Below are positions 44,929 to 54,454 of a stretch of 64,000 bases of DNA, piece by piece (the stretch's first letter is position 1; every line of letters begins with the position of its first letter). Source of the DNA: Janthinobacterium sp. PC23-8 (GTDB taxonomy: Bacteria; Pseudomonadota; Gammaproteobacteria; Burkholderiales; Burkholderiaceae_D); NCBI RefSeq assembly GCF_002250505.1, contig NZ_NJGY01000001.1, forward strand, positions 2,685,066 to 2,749,065, in the 5' to 3' direction. Both the position numbers and the translations under genes were made by a program. A model generated the notes under the pieces. It was not told the DNA's origin. It saw only the letters and a program-made list of their open reading frames with translations, and ran no database searches.

Positions 44929-45977
44929 TGACAGCTAGCCACGGCCCTGCGGCACAGATAGTAAACATGAATCTCAAGAGCCTCGCCATCGCCCTGGGCA
45001 TGTCGAAAACGACAGTCAGCAGGGCCTTGAATGGCTATCCGGAAGTCAATTCCCGTACCCGTGAAATCGTCCTGGCGGCCGCCAAGAAAGTCGGCTACCG
45101 GCCCAATCCGCTGGCGCGCAGCCTGGCCGTCGGCCGCAGCAATGTGCTGGGCATGATTTTGCCGCTGCCGTCCAACGAACTGGGCGACAGCGTCTTCCTG
45201 TCGCTGATCAACGGCATGTCCGACGCGGTGGAAGCGTCGAAAATGAGTCTGATCCTCTCGCCCGTCTCGCCGCAAAACGAACTGCCGTCGTATGACACCA
45301 TGATGCGCAGCCATCAGGTCGATGGCCTGGTAGTCGGCCGCACCAAGGTAAAGGACGAGCGCATTGCCTGCCTGATGCGGGCCGGCTTCCCGTTTGTCGC
45401 CCACGGCCGCACCTGCATCGACGCGCCGTATGCGTATTTCGATTACGACCACGACACCGGTATCGACCTGGCCGTCTCTTTCCTGCTGGCCCATGGCCAC
45501 CAGCGCATCGCCCTGCTCAGCGCGCCGCTGGACCTGCATTTTGCCTATGAGCGCAAACAGCGTTTTCTGCGCTGCATGGCGCAAGCGGGCTTGCAGGCCG
45601 ATCCGCGCCACCTGCTGGACCAGGCGCTCGACCGTCGCAGTGGCTACCAGGCCATGCAGCAATTGCTGGCCTGCTCGCCACGTCCTACCGCCGTCATCGT
45701 CGACAACCATCTGTCGGGCGTGGGCGTGGTGCGCGCGCTGATGGATGCCGGCATCACCATTGGCAAGCAGATGTCGGTGATCGTCTGGGGCAGTGTCGAA
45801 GACAGCCTGATCGGGATCGACGTCAGCACCATCGCCCAACCCGATGTGCACCGCGCCGGCGCCAGGATGGTCGAGATGCTGCAAGCCTTGCTGGCCGGTA
45901 CGCCGCCGGAACAACTGCAGGAGATCTGGCAACCGGTGTTGTTGCCGGGGGCGACGGTGGGGCATTGCGTGGAGTGA
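44928..45977 (+). CDS. LacI family transcriptional regulator
   Basis: 349-residue LacI-type regulator. The HTH is NLKSLAIALGMSKTTVSRALNGYPEVNSRTREIV, followed by an effector core (VLGMILPLPSNELGDSVFLSLINGM; VIVWGSVEDSLIGIDVSTIAQPDVHRAGARMVEML). The ATG at 44928 fits a leaderless start at the -10; an internal ATG at 44967 would start the HTH at residue 1, which is also usual for the family. No sugar genes sit next to it, so its targets are elsewhere. It converges on the indolepyruvate oxidoreductase gene, sharing the terminator zone. Confidence 0.85.
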   Translation: MTASHGPAAQIVNMNLKSLAIALGMSKTTVSRALNGYPEVNSRTREIVLAAAKKVGYRPNPLARSLAVGRSNVLGMILPLPSNELGDSVFLSLINGMSDAVEASKMSLILSPVSPQNELPSYDTMMRSHQVDGLVVGRTKVKDERIACLMRAGFPFVAHGRTCIDAPYAYFDYDHDTGIDLAVSFLLAHGHQRIALLSAPLDLHFAYERKQRFLRCMAQAGLQADPRHLLDQALDRRSGYQAMQQLLACSPRPTAVIVDNHLSGVGVVRALMDAGITIGKQMSVIVWGSVEDSLIGIDVSTIAQPDVHRAGARMVEMLQALLAGTPPEQLQEIWQPVLLPGATVGHCVE

Positions 45978-46004
45978 AAAAAACGCAGCGCCGAAGCGCT
46001 GCGT
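45977..46004 (-). terminator. Intrinsic terminator of the indolepyruvate oxidoreductase gene
   Basis: Read leftward: ACGCAGCG, loop CTTCGG (a stable tetraloop type) and CGCTGCGT, then seven T. Starts 28 bp past the stop at 46032. It abuts the LacI stop and could also work weakly rightward. Confidence 0.8.
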
Positions 46005-46031
46005 CATAACTTGCCGAGTCGCTGCGTTGAC

Positions 46032-49000
46032 TTACGCCGCGTGTTTGTTGCCATCGGCCAGCAGCGCCAGCAAGCGTGCCTGATCCTGGCGGTATGTCGC
46101 CACCGCCTGCTCCTTCACATGGCCAAAACCGCGGATTTTTTCGGGCAGGGCCGCCAGTTCCACGCAGCTGGCATAGTTGTCCGTGCTCAGGTTGACCAGC
46201 AGATTGGCCAGCAGCTCGCGGTATTCGACGATCAGGGCGCGTTCCATCTTGCGCTCGGCCGTGTAGCCGAACACATCAAAAGTGCCGCCGCGCAATCGCC
46301 TGGCCTTGGCCAGCCATCGGAAGGCATGCCACATCCAGGAGCCGAACTCGGCCTTGACCAGATGGCCTTTGGCGTCTTTTTTGGACAACAGCGGCGGCGC
46401 CAGGTTGAACTTGACCGAGAAATTGCCTTCAAACTGCTGCTGCAATTGCCGGGCGAAACGACCGTCCGTGTACAGTCGCGCCACTTCGTATTCATCCTTG
46501 TAGGCCAGCAATTTGAAGTAGCTGTTGGCTGCCGCCATCGACAGTTTCTGGCCCAGCCCCAGCACGTTTTCGCGGTCGCGCACCTGGTTGACCAGGGTCA
46601 GGTAGCCTTGGGCATAGGCCGCGTCCTGGTAGGCGGTGAGAAACTCCACGCGCTGCTTGATCACGGCGTCCAGGCTTTGCGGCATTTGCATGACGATGGC
46701 CTGCGATGGCGTGGCGATGTGCGTGACCTTGCGCACATCGACGGCGGCGCGCCGGCCCCACAGGAAACTCTTTTTGTTCGATTCGATGCCCACGCCATTC
46801 AATTCAATCGCGCGCAGCAGCGCCGCTTCGGTGAGCGGAATGCGGCCCTTTTGCCAGGCGTAGCCGAGCATGAACAGGTTGGCGGCGATCGAGTCGCCCA
46901 TCAGCGCGGTGGCCAGTTTGGTCGCGTCGATAAAGTCGGCCGCCTCGGCCCCGCCCACCGATTCCTCGATCAGCTGGCGCACCTGCGCCGCCGGGTATTG
47001 CCAGTCGGCGTTTTGCGCAAAGGTGCCCGGCGGCTGTTGGTGCAGGTTGACCACGGCCAGGCTGCGGCCGGGGCGCATTTTCGAGATGGCGTCCTGGGCG
47101 CCGGCCGTCAGCATGTCGCAGCCCAGAATCAGGTCGGCTTCGCCGGTGGCGATGCGCTGGGCGCGGATCTGCGCGGGCGTGGCGGCGATTTTCACGTGCG
47201 AGGTGACGGAACCGTTTTTTTGCGACATGCCCGTCATGTCCAGCACGGACGCGCCCTTGCCTTCGAGGTGGGCGGCCATGCCCATCAGCGCGCCGACGGT
47301 GATCACGCCGGTGCCGCCGATGCCGTTGATCAGGATGTTATACGGTGCCTCGCAGGCCGGCAGCACGGGTTCGGGCAAGGGGCCGAAATGGTCCTCCTTG
47401 CTCGTGCCCGTTCTGGTCTTTTTCAGGCTGCCGCCCTCGACCGTGACAAAGCTGGGACAAAAACCCTTGGCGCACGAGTAATCCTTGTTGCACGATGATT
47501 GATCAATGGTGCGCTTGCGGCCAAACGGCGTTTCCTTGGGCAGGATGGACACGCAGTTCGACTGCACGCCACAGTCGCCGCAGCCTTCGCACACGGCGTC
47601 GTTGATGACCATGCGTTTGGCCACGTCCGGATAGTCGCCTTTTTTCCTTCTCCGGCGTTTTTCGGCGGCGCAGGTCTGGTCGTAGATCAGCACGGAAACG
47701 CCAGGCACTTCGCGCAGTTCGCGCTGCACCGCATCCATGTCCTTGCGGTCGTGCAAGGTCACGCGCGCCGGCAAGTTGGCGCGGTCCGCATAGCGCGACA
47801 GGTCTTCGGTGACCAGTGCGATGCGCGCCACGCCTTCGGCCGCCACCTGCTGCGCCATCATCGGCACCGTGATCAGGCCGTCCACCGGCTGGCCGCCGGT
47901 CATTGCCACCGCATCGTTGTACAGGATTTTATAAGTGATATTGACCTTGGCCGCCTGCGCTGCGCGGATCGCCAGATAGCCGGAATGGAAATAGGTGCCG
48001 TCACCGAGATTCTGGAACACATGGGTCAGGGTGGAAAACGCGGCCTGGCCGATCCACGGCGCGCCTTCGCCGCCCATGTGGGTGGTCAGCTTGTTCATGT
48101 CCGGATAGATCGAGGTCGCCATCACGTGGCAACCGATGCCGGCCAGCGCCAGGCTGCCCTCGGGTACCTTGGTCGAAGTATTGTGCGGGCAGCCGGAGCA
48201 ATAGAAAGCCGGGCGGAACGGTGTATCGACGGCCTTTTTCAGGACTGCATCCTTGGCGTCGAGAAAGCTCAGCCTTGCCTTGATCAGGTCGCACGTGACG
48301 GGGTCCGAGATCAGCCGCGCGATGCGGCTGGCGATCACCCTGGCCACTTGCGAGACGGAAAAATCGGCCTTGGACGTGAGCAGCCATTCGCCGCGCGGCG
48401 CCACCCATTCGCCCTTTTCGTCGAACTTGCCGATCACCCGCGGGCGCACGTCGTCGCGCCAGTTGTACAGCTGTTCCTTGAGCTGGTATTCGACGATCTG
48501 CCGCTTTTCCTCGACCACCAGGATCTCGTCGAGGCCTTGCGCAAATTCGCGCACGCTGTCCGGCTCCAGCGGCCACGGCATGGCGACCTTGAACAGGCGC
48601 AGGCCGACCTTGGCCGCCATCGCCTCGTCGATGCCGAGCTCCTCCAGCGCTTCGAGCACGTCCAGGTAAGACTTGCCGGAAGCGATGATACCGAGCCGGG
48701 CGTTCGGGCTGGCGATGGTGGTGTGGTTGAGCTTGTTTTCGCGCGCATACGCCAGCGCCGCATAGATTTTATAGTCCTGCATCAGCGCTTCCTGGTTGTG
48801 CGCTTGCTGGCCCAGCGGAATGTTTGACAGGCGTGCGTTCAGGCCGCCTTCCGGCATCTGGAAATCGTGCGGAATCTTGACAGTGACGCGGAACGGATCG
48901 GCATCGATCGAAGCCGAAGACTCTACCGTATCGGCCAGCGCCTTGAAGGCCACGGTGCAGCCGGAAAAGCGCGACATGGCCCAGCCGTGGATGCCCAGGT

Positions 49001-49619
49001 CCAGGTATTCCTGCACATTGCATGGGTACAGCAGCGGGATCATCGAGGCCGAGAACAGGTGGTCCGACTGGTGCGGCAGGGTCGAGGAATATGCGCCATG
49101 GTCGTCGCCGGCCACCAGCAGCACGCCGCCGTGCTTTGCCGTACCCGCATGGTTCATATGCTTGAAGACATCGCCGCAGCGGTCCACGCCGGGGCCCTTG
49201 CCATACCACATGGCGAATACGCCATCGTATTTGGCCGGGCCGATCAGGTCGACCTGCTGCGAGCCCCATACTGCCGTGGCGGCCAGGTCCTCGTTGACGC
49301 CGGGCACGAACTGCACGTGATGCGCTTCCAGTTGCTGTTTGGCTTGCCACAGGTTTTCGTCGAGGCCGCCCAGAGGCGAACCCCGGTAGCCGGAAATAAA
49401 GCCGGCAGTGTTCAGTCCCTCGGCCTGGTCGCGCAGGCGCTGCATCATCGGCAGGCGCACCAGCGCCTGGATGCCGGATAAAAAGATGGCGCCCGAAGTG
49501 GCCGTGTATTTGTCGTCGAGGCTGACGCTGGTCAAACGGGAAGGTTCAAGCGGTGTAGCTGGCGCGGTACCGGCGTTTCTGACGAACGCTGCGGAGCCGT
49601 TTTCCGTGGTCACGGACAT
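46032..49619 (-). CDS. Indolepyruvate ferredoxin oxidoreductase family protein
   Basis: 1195-residue fused oxidoreductase that would decarboxylate aryl- or branched 2-oxo acids (indolepyruvate, phenylpyruvate) to acyl-CoA with thiamine diphosphate and Fe-S clusters. Visible are the N-terminal TPP-type domain (FLSGIQALVRLPM; SGYRGSPLGGLDENLW; VWGSQQVDLIGPAKYDGVFAMWYGKGPGVDR), a central domain with NDAVAMTGGQPVDG, a Cys-rich ferredoxin-like segment (CEGCGDCGVQSNC) and the C-terminal gamma domain starting INGIGGTGVITVGALMGMAAHLEGKG. Start at the ATG at 49619, with GGAGA upstream; a TTG at 49631 is less likely. Transcribed alone, downstream of and in the same direction as a LysR gene. Confidence 0.88.
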   Translation of the reverse strand: MSVTTENGSAAFVRNAGTAPATPLEPSRLTSVSLDDKYTATSGAIFLSGIQALVRLPMMQRLRDQAEGLNTAGFISGYRGSPLGGLDENLWQAKQQLEAHHVQFVPGVNEDLAATAVWGSQQVDLIGPAKYDGVFAMWYGKGPGVDRCGDVFKHMNHAGTAKHGGVLLVAGDDHGAYSSTLPHQSDHLFSASMIPLLYPCNVQEYLDLGIHGWAMSRFSGCTVAFKALADTVESSASIDADPFRVTVKIPHDFQMPEGGLNARLSNIPLGQQAHNQEALMQDYKIYAALAYARENKLNHTTIASPNARLGIIASGKSYLDVLEALEELGIDEAMAAKVGLRLFKVAMPWPLEPDSVREFAQGLDEILVVEEKRQIVEYQLKEQLYNWRDDVRPRVIGKFDEKGEWVAPRGEWLLTSKADFSVSQVARVIASRIARLISDPVTCDLIKARLSFLDAKDAVLKKAVDTPFRPAFYCSGCPHNTSTKVPEGSLALAGIGCHVMATSIYPDMNKLTTHMGGEGAPWIGQAAFSTLTHVFQNLGDGTYFHSGYLAIRAAQAAKVNITYKILYNDAVAMTGGQPVDGLITVPMMAQQVAAEGVARIALVTEDLSRYADRANLPARVTLHDRKDMDAVQRELREVPGVSVLIYDQTCAAEKRRRRKKGDYPDVAKRMVINDAVCEGCGDCGVQSNCVSILPKETPFGRKRTIDQSSCNKDYSCAKGFCPSFVTVEGGSLKKTRTGTSKEDHFGPLPEPVLPACEAPYNILINGIGGTGVITVGALMGMAAHLEGKGASVLDMTGMSQKNGSVTSHVKIAATPAQIRAQRIATGEADLILGCDMLTAGAQDAISKMRPGRSLAVVNLHQQPPGTFAQNADWQYPAAQVRQLIEESVGGAEAADFIDATKLATALMGDSIAANLFMLGYAWQKGRIPLTEAALLRAIELNGVGIESNKKSFLWGRRAAVDVRKVTHIATPSQAIVMQMPQSLDAVIKQRVEFLTAYQDAAYAQGYLTLVNQVRDRENVLGLGQKLSMAAANSYFKLLAYKDEYEVARLYTDGRFARQLQQQFEGNFSVKFNLAPPLLSKKDAKGHLVKAEFGSWMWHAFRWLAKARRLRGGTFDVFGYTAERKMERALIVEYRELLANLLVNLSTDNYASCVELAALPEKIRGFGHVKEQAVATYRQDQARLLALLADGNKHAA

Positions 49620-49783
49620 GGCTGTCTCCAAAAGGGTGGCTCAGATGACGTGTGCAAAGCGGCGGCGCCCGGTAAGGCGCGCGCTCGACAGACGCGATGG
49701 CCGCGTGTGTGCGGCTGCCCCAGTGTAGGGCGGAGCAGGGGGGCGCGGCAAATACGCCTTGGCGATGGGGGTATAAGAAAATC

Positions 49784-50722
49784 TTATGTGGCGTCCAATA
49801 TGTGCGCGCCTTGCCAGCGGCCGCTGTCGCACAGCTGCGCCGTCACTTGCCGCACCAGCTGTTGCACGGCTGCCCCGGCATTGGTCAGCGGAATGTTTTT
49901 CGACGCGCACAGCGCCACCGTGCGGCTCAAGGCCGGGCTGTGGATGGCGTAGCTGTGCATGGCGCCGCTGTCGAGTTCAGCCAGCATGGGCGCGGCCGGC
50001 AGGATGGTCGCGCCCATGCCGGCCAGGATCGCCGACTTCAGAATGGCGATCGAATTGATTTCGATCACATGCGCCGCCGTCAGACCGGCGGCGCGCGCGC
50101 GGCTGTCGATGCGCGGCCGCACGCCGTGCTGCGGGCCGGGCAGGATCAGGGGCGCGGCCAGTGCCTGCTGGAACGACATGGCCGGGCCGTCGGGCGCATA
50201 CGGCGCATCGCTGCGGCAGATGAAGCGCATCTCTTCCTCCACCAGCGCGCGGCTGGCAAAGGGCGCCAGTTGTCCGTCGTCGAACAGCACGGCCAGGTTG
50301 ATGCGGCCCGACTTCAGTTGCTCGGTCAGGTTGCCGGTGATTTCTTCGGTCAGCTGCAAGGTGATTTCGGGGTACTGCGCGCGCGCGGCCAGCAGCAGCG
50401 GCAGCGCCAGGGCGCCGGAGATGCTGTGCGGCAGTCCCAGGGTCACGTTGCCGGACGGGCGCGTGGCGCTTTGCGTGACGGCCGAGCGGGCGTCGGCCAC
50501 CTGTTTCAGAATGGCCTGGGCATGCTCGTAAAAGATCTTGCCGGCGTCGGTGCTGAGCACGCCTTGCGCCGAGCGGTGCAGCAGTTGCACGCCCAGTTCT
50601 TCCTCCAGCTGGCGCAGCTGTTGCGTCAGGGCCGGCTGCGCCACGTGCAGGGTCCGCGCCGCGCGCGACAGCGAGCCGTGGTCGACGATGGCGACAAAGT
50701 AGCGAAGTTGACGCAATTCCAT
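49784..50722 (-). CDS. LysR family transcriptional regulator
   Basis: 312-residue LysR protein. The HTH is at the N-terminus (MELRQLRYFVAIVDHGSLSRAARTLHVAQPALTQQLRQLEEELG), and the effector domain is intact to the end. Resembles the Nac/Cbl-like or nitrogen-related subgroup only loosely. Same strand as the oxidoreductase, 164 bp upstream of it, so it may control that gene; divergent from the HD-GYP gene across 151 bp. Confidence 0.85.
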   Translation of the reverse strand: MELRQLRYFVAIVDHGSLSRAARTLHVAQPALTQQLRQLEEELGVQLLHRSAQGVLSTDAGKIFYEHAQAILKQVADARSAVTQSATRPSGNVTLGLPHSISGALALPLLLAARAQYPEITLQLTEEITGNLTEQLKSGRINLAVLFDDGQLAPFASRALVEEEMRFICRSDAPYAPDGPAMSFQQALAAPLILPGPQHGVRPRIDSRARAAGLTAAHVIEINSIAILKSAILAGMGATILPAAPMLAELDSGAMHSYAIHSPALSRTVALCASKNIPLTNAGAAVQQLVRQVTAQLCDSGRWQGAHILDAT

Positions 50723-50786
50723 GGATCGGCAATCTGGTGAGGGAAACGGGCTCTGGCTGCATACAAACCCTGGGCTGGCATGGGCG

Positions 50787-50814
50787 TTGCCCGGCCTTGC
50801 AATTTTGCTATACT
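50787..50814 (+). promoter_or_regulatory. Putative promoter of the HD-GYP gene
   Basis: TTGCCC (50787-50792), a 16-bp spacer and TATACT (50809-50814), 60 bp before the HD-GYP start at 50874. Moderate match to sigma-70. Confidence 0.4.
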
Positions 50815-50873
50815 CATTCTAGCGCTTCTGGGACGCCCCGGTGCGCACGCCGACGGACTGGTAGGATGAAAAC

Positions 50874-52100
50874 ATGCTCAAAAAAGTCGATTCCTTGCAA
50901 TTAAAAGTGGGGATGTATGTCCATGACCTCAGTTGCGACTGGATGACGCATCCCTTTATGCGCAACCGTTTCCTGCTGCGCAGCGAGGACGAAATCCGCA
51001 AGATCATCGCCGCCGGCATCCACGACGTGGTGATCGACAATAGCAAAGGGCTGGACCTGCAGGATGCGCCCAGCGTGGCGCAGGCCGCCGCCGCGATCGA
51101 AATCGAGCTGGTGCAAATTGCCAGCGCGCCGCAGCCGGTCACGCGTATTTCACTGAGCATGGAGCTGGCGCGCGCCACCCAGCTGCGCCGCCAGGCGGCC
51201 GGCCTGGTGCGCACGGTGATGGCCGACGCACGGCTGGGCAAGGCAGTGGAAATCGAGCGGATCGAGCCCATGGTGCACGATATTACCGAATCGATCCTGC
51301 GCAATCCGGGCGCCCTGGTGGGGTTGCTGCGCATCAAGACCAAGGATGACTACACGTTTTTGCATTCAGTCAGCGTGTGCGCGCTGCTGGTGGCGTTTTG
51401 TCGTTCGCGCGGACTGGACGCGGCCGCCACCTACCAGGCGGGGCTGGGCGGCTTGCTGCACGATACGGGCAAGGCGCTGGTACCCGACGCCATCCTCAAC
51501 AAGCCCGGCCCCCTCACGCCGGCAGAATTTGCCCTCGTGAAATGCCATCCGCGCGATGGCCATGCCATCTTGCTGGAAACCCCGGAGCTGGGGCCGATTC
51601 CGCTCGATATCACCCTGCACCACCATGAACGGCGCGACGGCAGCGGCTATCCCGACGGCCTGGCCGGCGACGCCATCGGCGAGATGGCGCAGATGGCGGC
51701 CATCGTCGACGTGTATGACGCGCTGACGTCCGAGCGCAGTTACCACAAGGCCATTCCAGCGGCCGAGGCGCTGCGCAAGATCTATGAATGGAGCAAATTC
51801 CACTTCAACCCCGTCTTCGCGCAGGACTTCATGCGCTGCGTGGGCATCTACCCGGTAGGCACGATGGTCAGGCTGGAGTCGGGCCGCCTGGCGGTGGTGA
51901 TCGAAGCGCACGAGAGCAATTTGCTGGCGCCCAAGGTCAATGTGTTTTTCAGTACCAAGAGCAACGCCTATATCAAGCCGGAAACACTCGACCTGTCGCG
52001 CGGGTTCGGCTTTGGTGGTGCCGACAAGATCGTCAGCCACGAATCGGCCGCCAAGTGGCGGGTCGATCCGATGCGTTTTCTTTCTTTGGCGGATGCTTAA
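50874..52100 (+). CDS. HD-GYP domain c-di-GMP phosphodiesterase with DUF3391
   Basis: 408-residue cytoplasmic enzyme predicted to hydrolyse cyclic di-GMP. The N-terminal DUF3391 segment ([19 protein letters not shown]..., about residues 1-95) precedes the HD-GYP domain (about 140-330) with [12 protein letters not shown], a [10 protein letters not shown] segment, [15 protein letters not shown] (the GYP part) and [12 protein letters not shown]. Metal ligands are all present. AGGA precedes the ATG. The stop overlaps that of the GGDEF gene by 4 bases, so an opposing enzyme pair lies tail to tail. Confidence 0.92.
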   Translation: MLKKVDSLQLKVGMYVHDLSCDWMTHPFMRNRFLLRSEDEIRKIIAAGIHDVVIDNSKGLDLQDAPSVAQAAAAIEIELVQIASAPQPVTRISLSMELARATQLRRQAAGLVRTVMADARLGKAVEIERIEPMVHDITESILRNPGALVGLLRIKTKDDYTFLHSVSVCALLVAFCRSRGLDAAATYQAGLGGLLHDTGKALVPDAILNKPGPLTPAEFALVKCHPRDGHAILLETPELGPIPLDITLHHHERRDGSGYPDGLAGDAIGEMAQMAAIVDVYDALTSERSYHKAIPAAEALRKIYEWSKFHFNPVFAQDFMRCVGIYPVGTMVRLESGRLAVVIEAHESNLLAPKVNVFFSTKSNAYIKPETLDLSRGFGFGGADKIVSHESAAKWRVDPMRFLSLADA

Positions 52101-53143
52101 AAAAATTCGGCCGTATCGTTCGAGGCGATGGTGGTCAGCATGCCCTTTTCCACCAGCTCATCGTAGTGGCAGGCCAGGTTGCGGCCATGGCTTTTCGCGT
52201 AGTACAGCGCCTGGTCGGCGCGGCCGAGGATGATGACGGGCGCTTCGAAGGCGTTGATGCTGACGAAGCCGACGCTGACGGTGACCTTGCCCACTTGCGG
52301 GAAATCGTGGCTGGCGACGTTGGTGCGGAAACGATCGATGATCTTCTGCGCATTGTCGAGGGTGATCGAGCGCAGCAGCACGACAAATTCCTCGCCGCCG
52401 AAGCGGAAAATGCGGTCTTGCGAGCGGAATGACGATTGCAGCAGGTTGGCGATCAAAATCAGCACTTCGTCGCCGTACAGATGGCCGAACTTGTCGTTGA
52501 CCAGCTTGAAATGATCGACATCGACCACTGCCAGCCACTGCTGTTCGGTATTGCTGTGATGGCGGCGCTCTTCGTCGGCCGGCCGCCCCGCTTCGCTGTC
52601 GAGCTCGCCGCGAGATTGCAGGATCTTGGCCAGCTGGTCGTCGAAGGTCTTGCGGTTGAGCAGGCCGGTCAGCGAATCGCGTTCGCTGTAGTCGAGCAGG
52701 TTCTGGAAGTTGCGGTAGACGCTGACGATGCCGCCGATCACCTGGATGGTGGCGCCCGTATAGGGTGTGGGGTTGGTGATTTCCAGGCAGGTGGTGACCT
52801 GGTCGCCGATCCAGATGGGCAGCCACAGCAGATGGCGGCCATCGGCGCACAGCGTATCGCAGCTCGTTTCATGGCGCGCGATGCACGCGGCCAGCGCCGG
52901 ATAGTCCGACAGCGGTTCGCCCGGCAGCGCGGGGTCGAGATTGTCTTCCATGCGCGCCGGGCTGCCTGCCACGATGATGGCCCGCGCCCGCACGAACACC
53001 TGGCCGCGCACGTTGCTCAGCGCCAGCACGCGGGTTTGTGACGCGCAAGCGAGTTCCTGGACCGCCGAGATCACCGACACGTCGAGCATGGTGTGATCGC
53101 GGTGGCCGGTCATGTCCACCATGTGTTTCAGTAGGGAATCCAT
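52097..53143 (-). CDS. GGDEF domain diguanylate cyclase with GAF-like sensor
   Basis: 348-residue enzyme predicted to make cyclic di-GMP. The N-terminal about 155 residues look like a GAF-type sensor ([36 protein letters not shown]). The GGDEF domain has [38 protein letters not shown] and catalytic FGGEEF. RSQD five residues before GGEEF is an intact inhibitory I-site (RxxD), so product feedback is likely. It converges on the HD-GYP gene. Confidence 0.92.
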   Translation of the reverse strand: MDSLLKHMVDMTGHRDHTMLDVSVISAVQELACASQTRVLALSNVRGQVFVRARAIIVAGSPARMEDNLDPALPGEPLSDYPALAACIARHETSCDTLCADGRHLLWLPIWIGDQVTTCLEITNPTPYTGATIQVIGGIVSVYRNFQNLLDYSERDSLTGLLNRKTFDDQLAKILQSRGELDSEAGRPADEERRHHSNTEQQWLAVVDVDHFKLVNDKFGHLYGDEVLILIANLLQSSFRSQDRIFRFGGEEFVVLLRSITLDNAQKIIDRFRTNVASHDFPQVGKVTVSVGFVSINAFEAPVIILGRADQALYYAKSHGRNLACHYDELVEKGMLTTIASNDTAEFF

Positions 53144-53589
53144 CGTCGTTCTCTGGAAAGGGGTCGCACAAGATTCTTCATACCAACATTGCGTCTAGCA
53201 ACGCGTTCGTCTACAAGAAGCCAAGGGTTATTTGGTGGCACTAAGCAGCGGCGAGATGCCTTTCCAAAGAAGAGCTAAGCAGGATAATGTTTTTTTGCCT
53301 CATAGGCAATTCCGTATGCAAGATTTCATGTAAATACATGCGATTTACCGTATCGCGGTGCTGTCTGCTGTCGTCATCGTTGCCCGGTCGTCCGCGATCT
53401 GCTCCCATTTTGCCCAAGCTTGATAATTTCCATATGAAAACTTGTGGCGCGTCAATTTGGCAAATTGCCGGCGTTTTATAGTCATTGCAATGGTGCAGAA
53501 ATTTACGGCAAGAAACATAGTAGCAGGAATGGACAATGTTTCACACCCGATTGCACCAGGGATTTGTGTTTCACTTTTGGGAGCCTGTC
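53144..53589. other. Intergenic region upstream of the Tad pilus locus
   Basis: 446 bp, noticeably AT-richer than the flanks, with no convincing gene. It contains two perfect small inverted repeats, TTGCCT-CAT-AGGCAA (53295-53309) and CATGT-AAAT-ACATG (53327-53340), of possible regulatory use. It should hold the flp promoter and that of the leftward GGDEF gene. Confidence 0.5.
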
Positions 53590-53772
53590 ATGAATACCTT
53601 CCTGTCAGCAGTGCAGCAGTTCGTCAAGGATGAGGATGGCATTACGGCAATCGAATACGGCCTGATTGCGGCCCTGATGGCCACCGCCATCACGGCCGGT
53701 TTCTTGCTGATCAAGACCAACCTGCTGTCTGTCCTCACCCAGATTTCGACCAATCTGGTGTTGACGCCTTAA
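53590..53772 (+). CDS. flp: Flp/Fap type IVb pilin
   Basis: 60-residue prepilin, the major subunit of the Tad pilus. The prepilin-peptidase site is in DEDGITAIEYGLIAALMATAI: cleavage after Gly, then the conserved Glu and Tyr (positions 5 and 6 of the mature form) and the hydrophobic assembly helix. GGGAG precedes the ATG. It is followed by a strong hairpin terminator, so pilin is expected to be made in excess over the assembly proteins. Confidence 0.93.
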   Translation: MNTFLSAVQQFVKDEDGITAIEYGLIAALMATAITAGFLLIKTNLLSVLTQISTNLVLTP

Positions 53773-53778
53773 GCAGGT

Positions 53779-53810
53779 GCCCGCCGCCGGGCAACCGGTG
53801 GCGGGCTTTT
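53779..53810 (+). terminator. Hairpin between pilin and assembly genes (partial terminator)
   Basis: GCCCGCCGCCGG, a GCAA loop (GNRA type) and CCGGTGGCGGGC form a 12-bp stem with one wobble, followed by TTTTCT. Its place after flp suggests attenuation that lowers expression of the downstream genes. Confidence 0.75.
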
Positions 53811-53826
53811 CTGACGGGAGCTCCTT

Positions 53827-54360
53827 ATGTCCGCAAGCGTGCTGTGCGATCTGCTGCTGCTGGTCTTCGTGACGGCCGCCGCCGTCAGCGATCTGATGTG
53901 CCGCAAGATTCCCAACCGGCTGGTACTGGCGGGCCTGCTTGCCGCGTTCTGCCTGCAGGGCCTGCTGGCGCCGTCTTCCGGCTTGGCGGGCAGCCTGGGC
54001 GGCGTGGCCACCGGTTTCTTCCTGTTCCTGCCCCTGTATTTGCTGCGCGGCATGGCCGCCGGTGACGTCAAGCTTATTGCCATGGTCGGCGCCTTTGCCG
54101 GACCCTGGCCCACCCTGCTGATCTGCTTGGCCACCTTTGTGCTCGGTGGCCTGATGGCCGTGCTGATCGTGACCTGGCAAGGCAACTGGCGCGCCTGCTG
54201 GCGCAATCTGCGCCAGTTGCCGTGGCCGCTGATGGCGCGCACCGCCGGCCTGCCGCTGGCGTCCGCGCCGCCCACGCACCAGCAGAGCGTCGGCAATATG
54301 CCGTATGGCCTGGCGATTGCCTTGGGCAGCGTGCTGGTGCAAGGACAAAATTATTTCTGA
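53827..54360 (+). CDS. tadV: A24 family prepilin peptidase of the Tad system
   Basis: 177-residue integral membrane aspartic protease (CpaA/TadV type) that trims the Flp prepilin and the pseudopilins. Six hydrophobic segments, with the first catalytic Asp in VSDLMCRKIPN and the second in the GDVK of AAGDVKLIAMVG. GGGAG precedes the ATG. It lacks the N-terminal methylase domain of PilD, as usual for TadV. Confidence 0.9.
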   Translation: MSASVLCDLLLLVFVTAAAVSDLMCRKIPNRLVLAGLLAAFCLQGLLAPSSGLAGSLGGVATGFFLFLPLYLLRGMAAGDVKLIAMVGAFAGPWPTLLICLATFVLGGLMAVLIVTWQGNWRACWRNLRQLPWPLMARTAGLPLASAPPTHQQSVGNMPYGLAIALGSVLVQGQNYF

Positions 54361-54454
54361 AACAGATCATTGCTTCGAATCAATGCCCGTTTGTAGTTGC
54401 TCGATAGAATGAAATTCTGTCTTTCGCAAGCTAGCCAAGCAGGGGAGAAATCGC

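Noticed and set aside
53440..53475. Sigma-54-type promoter before flp (TTGGC...TTGCC)
   Set aside because: Spacing between the GG and GC elements is wrong.
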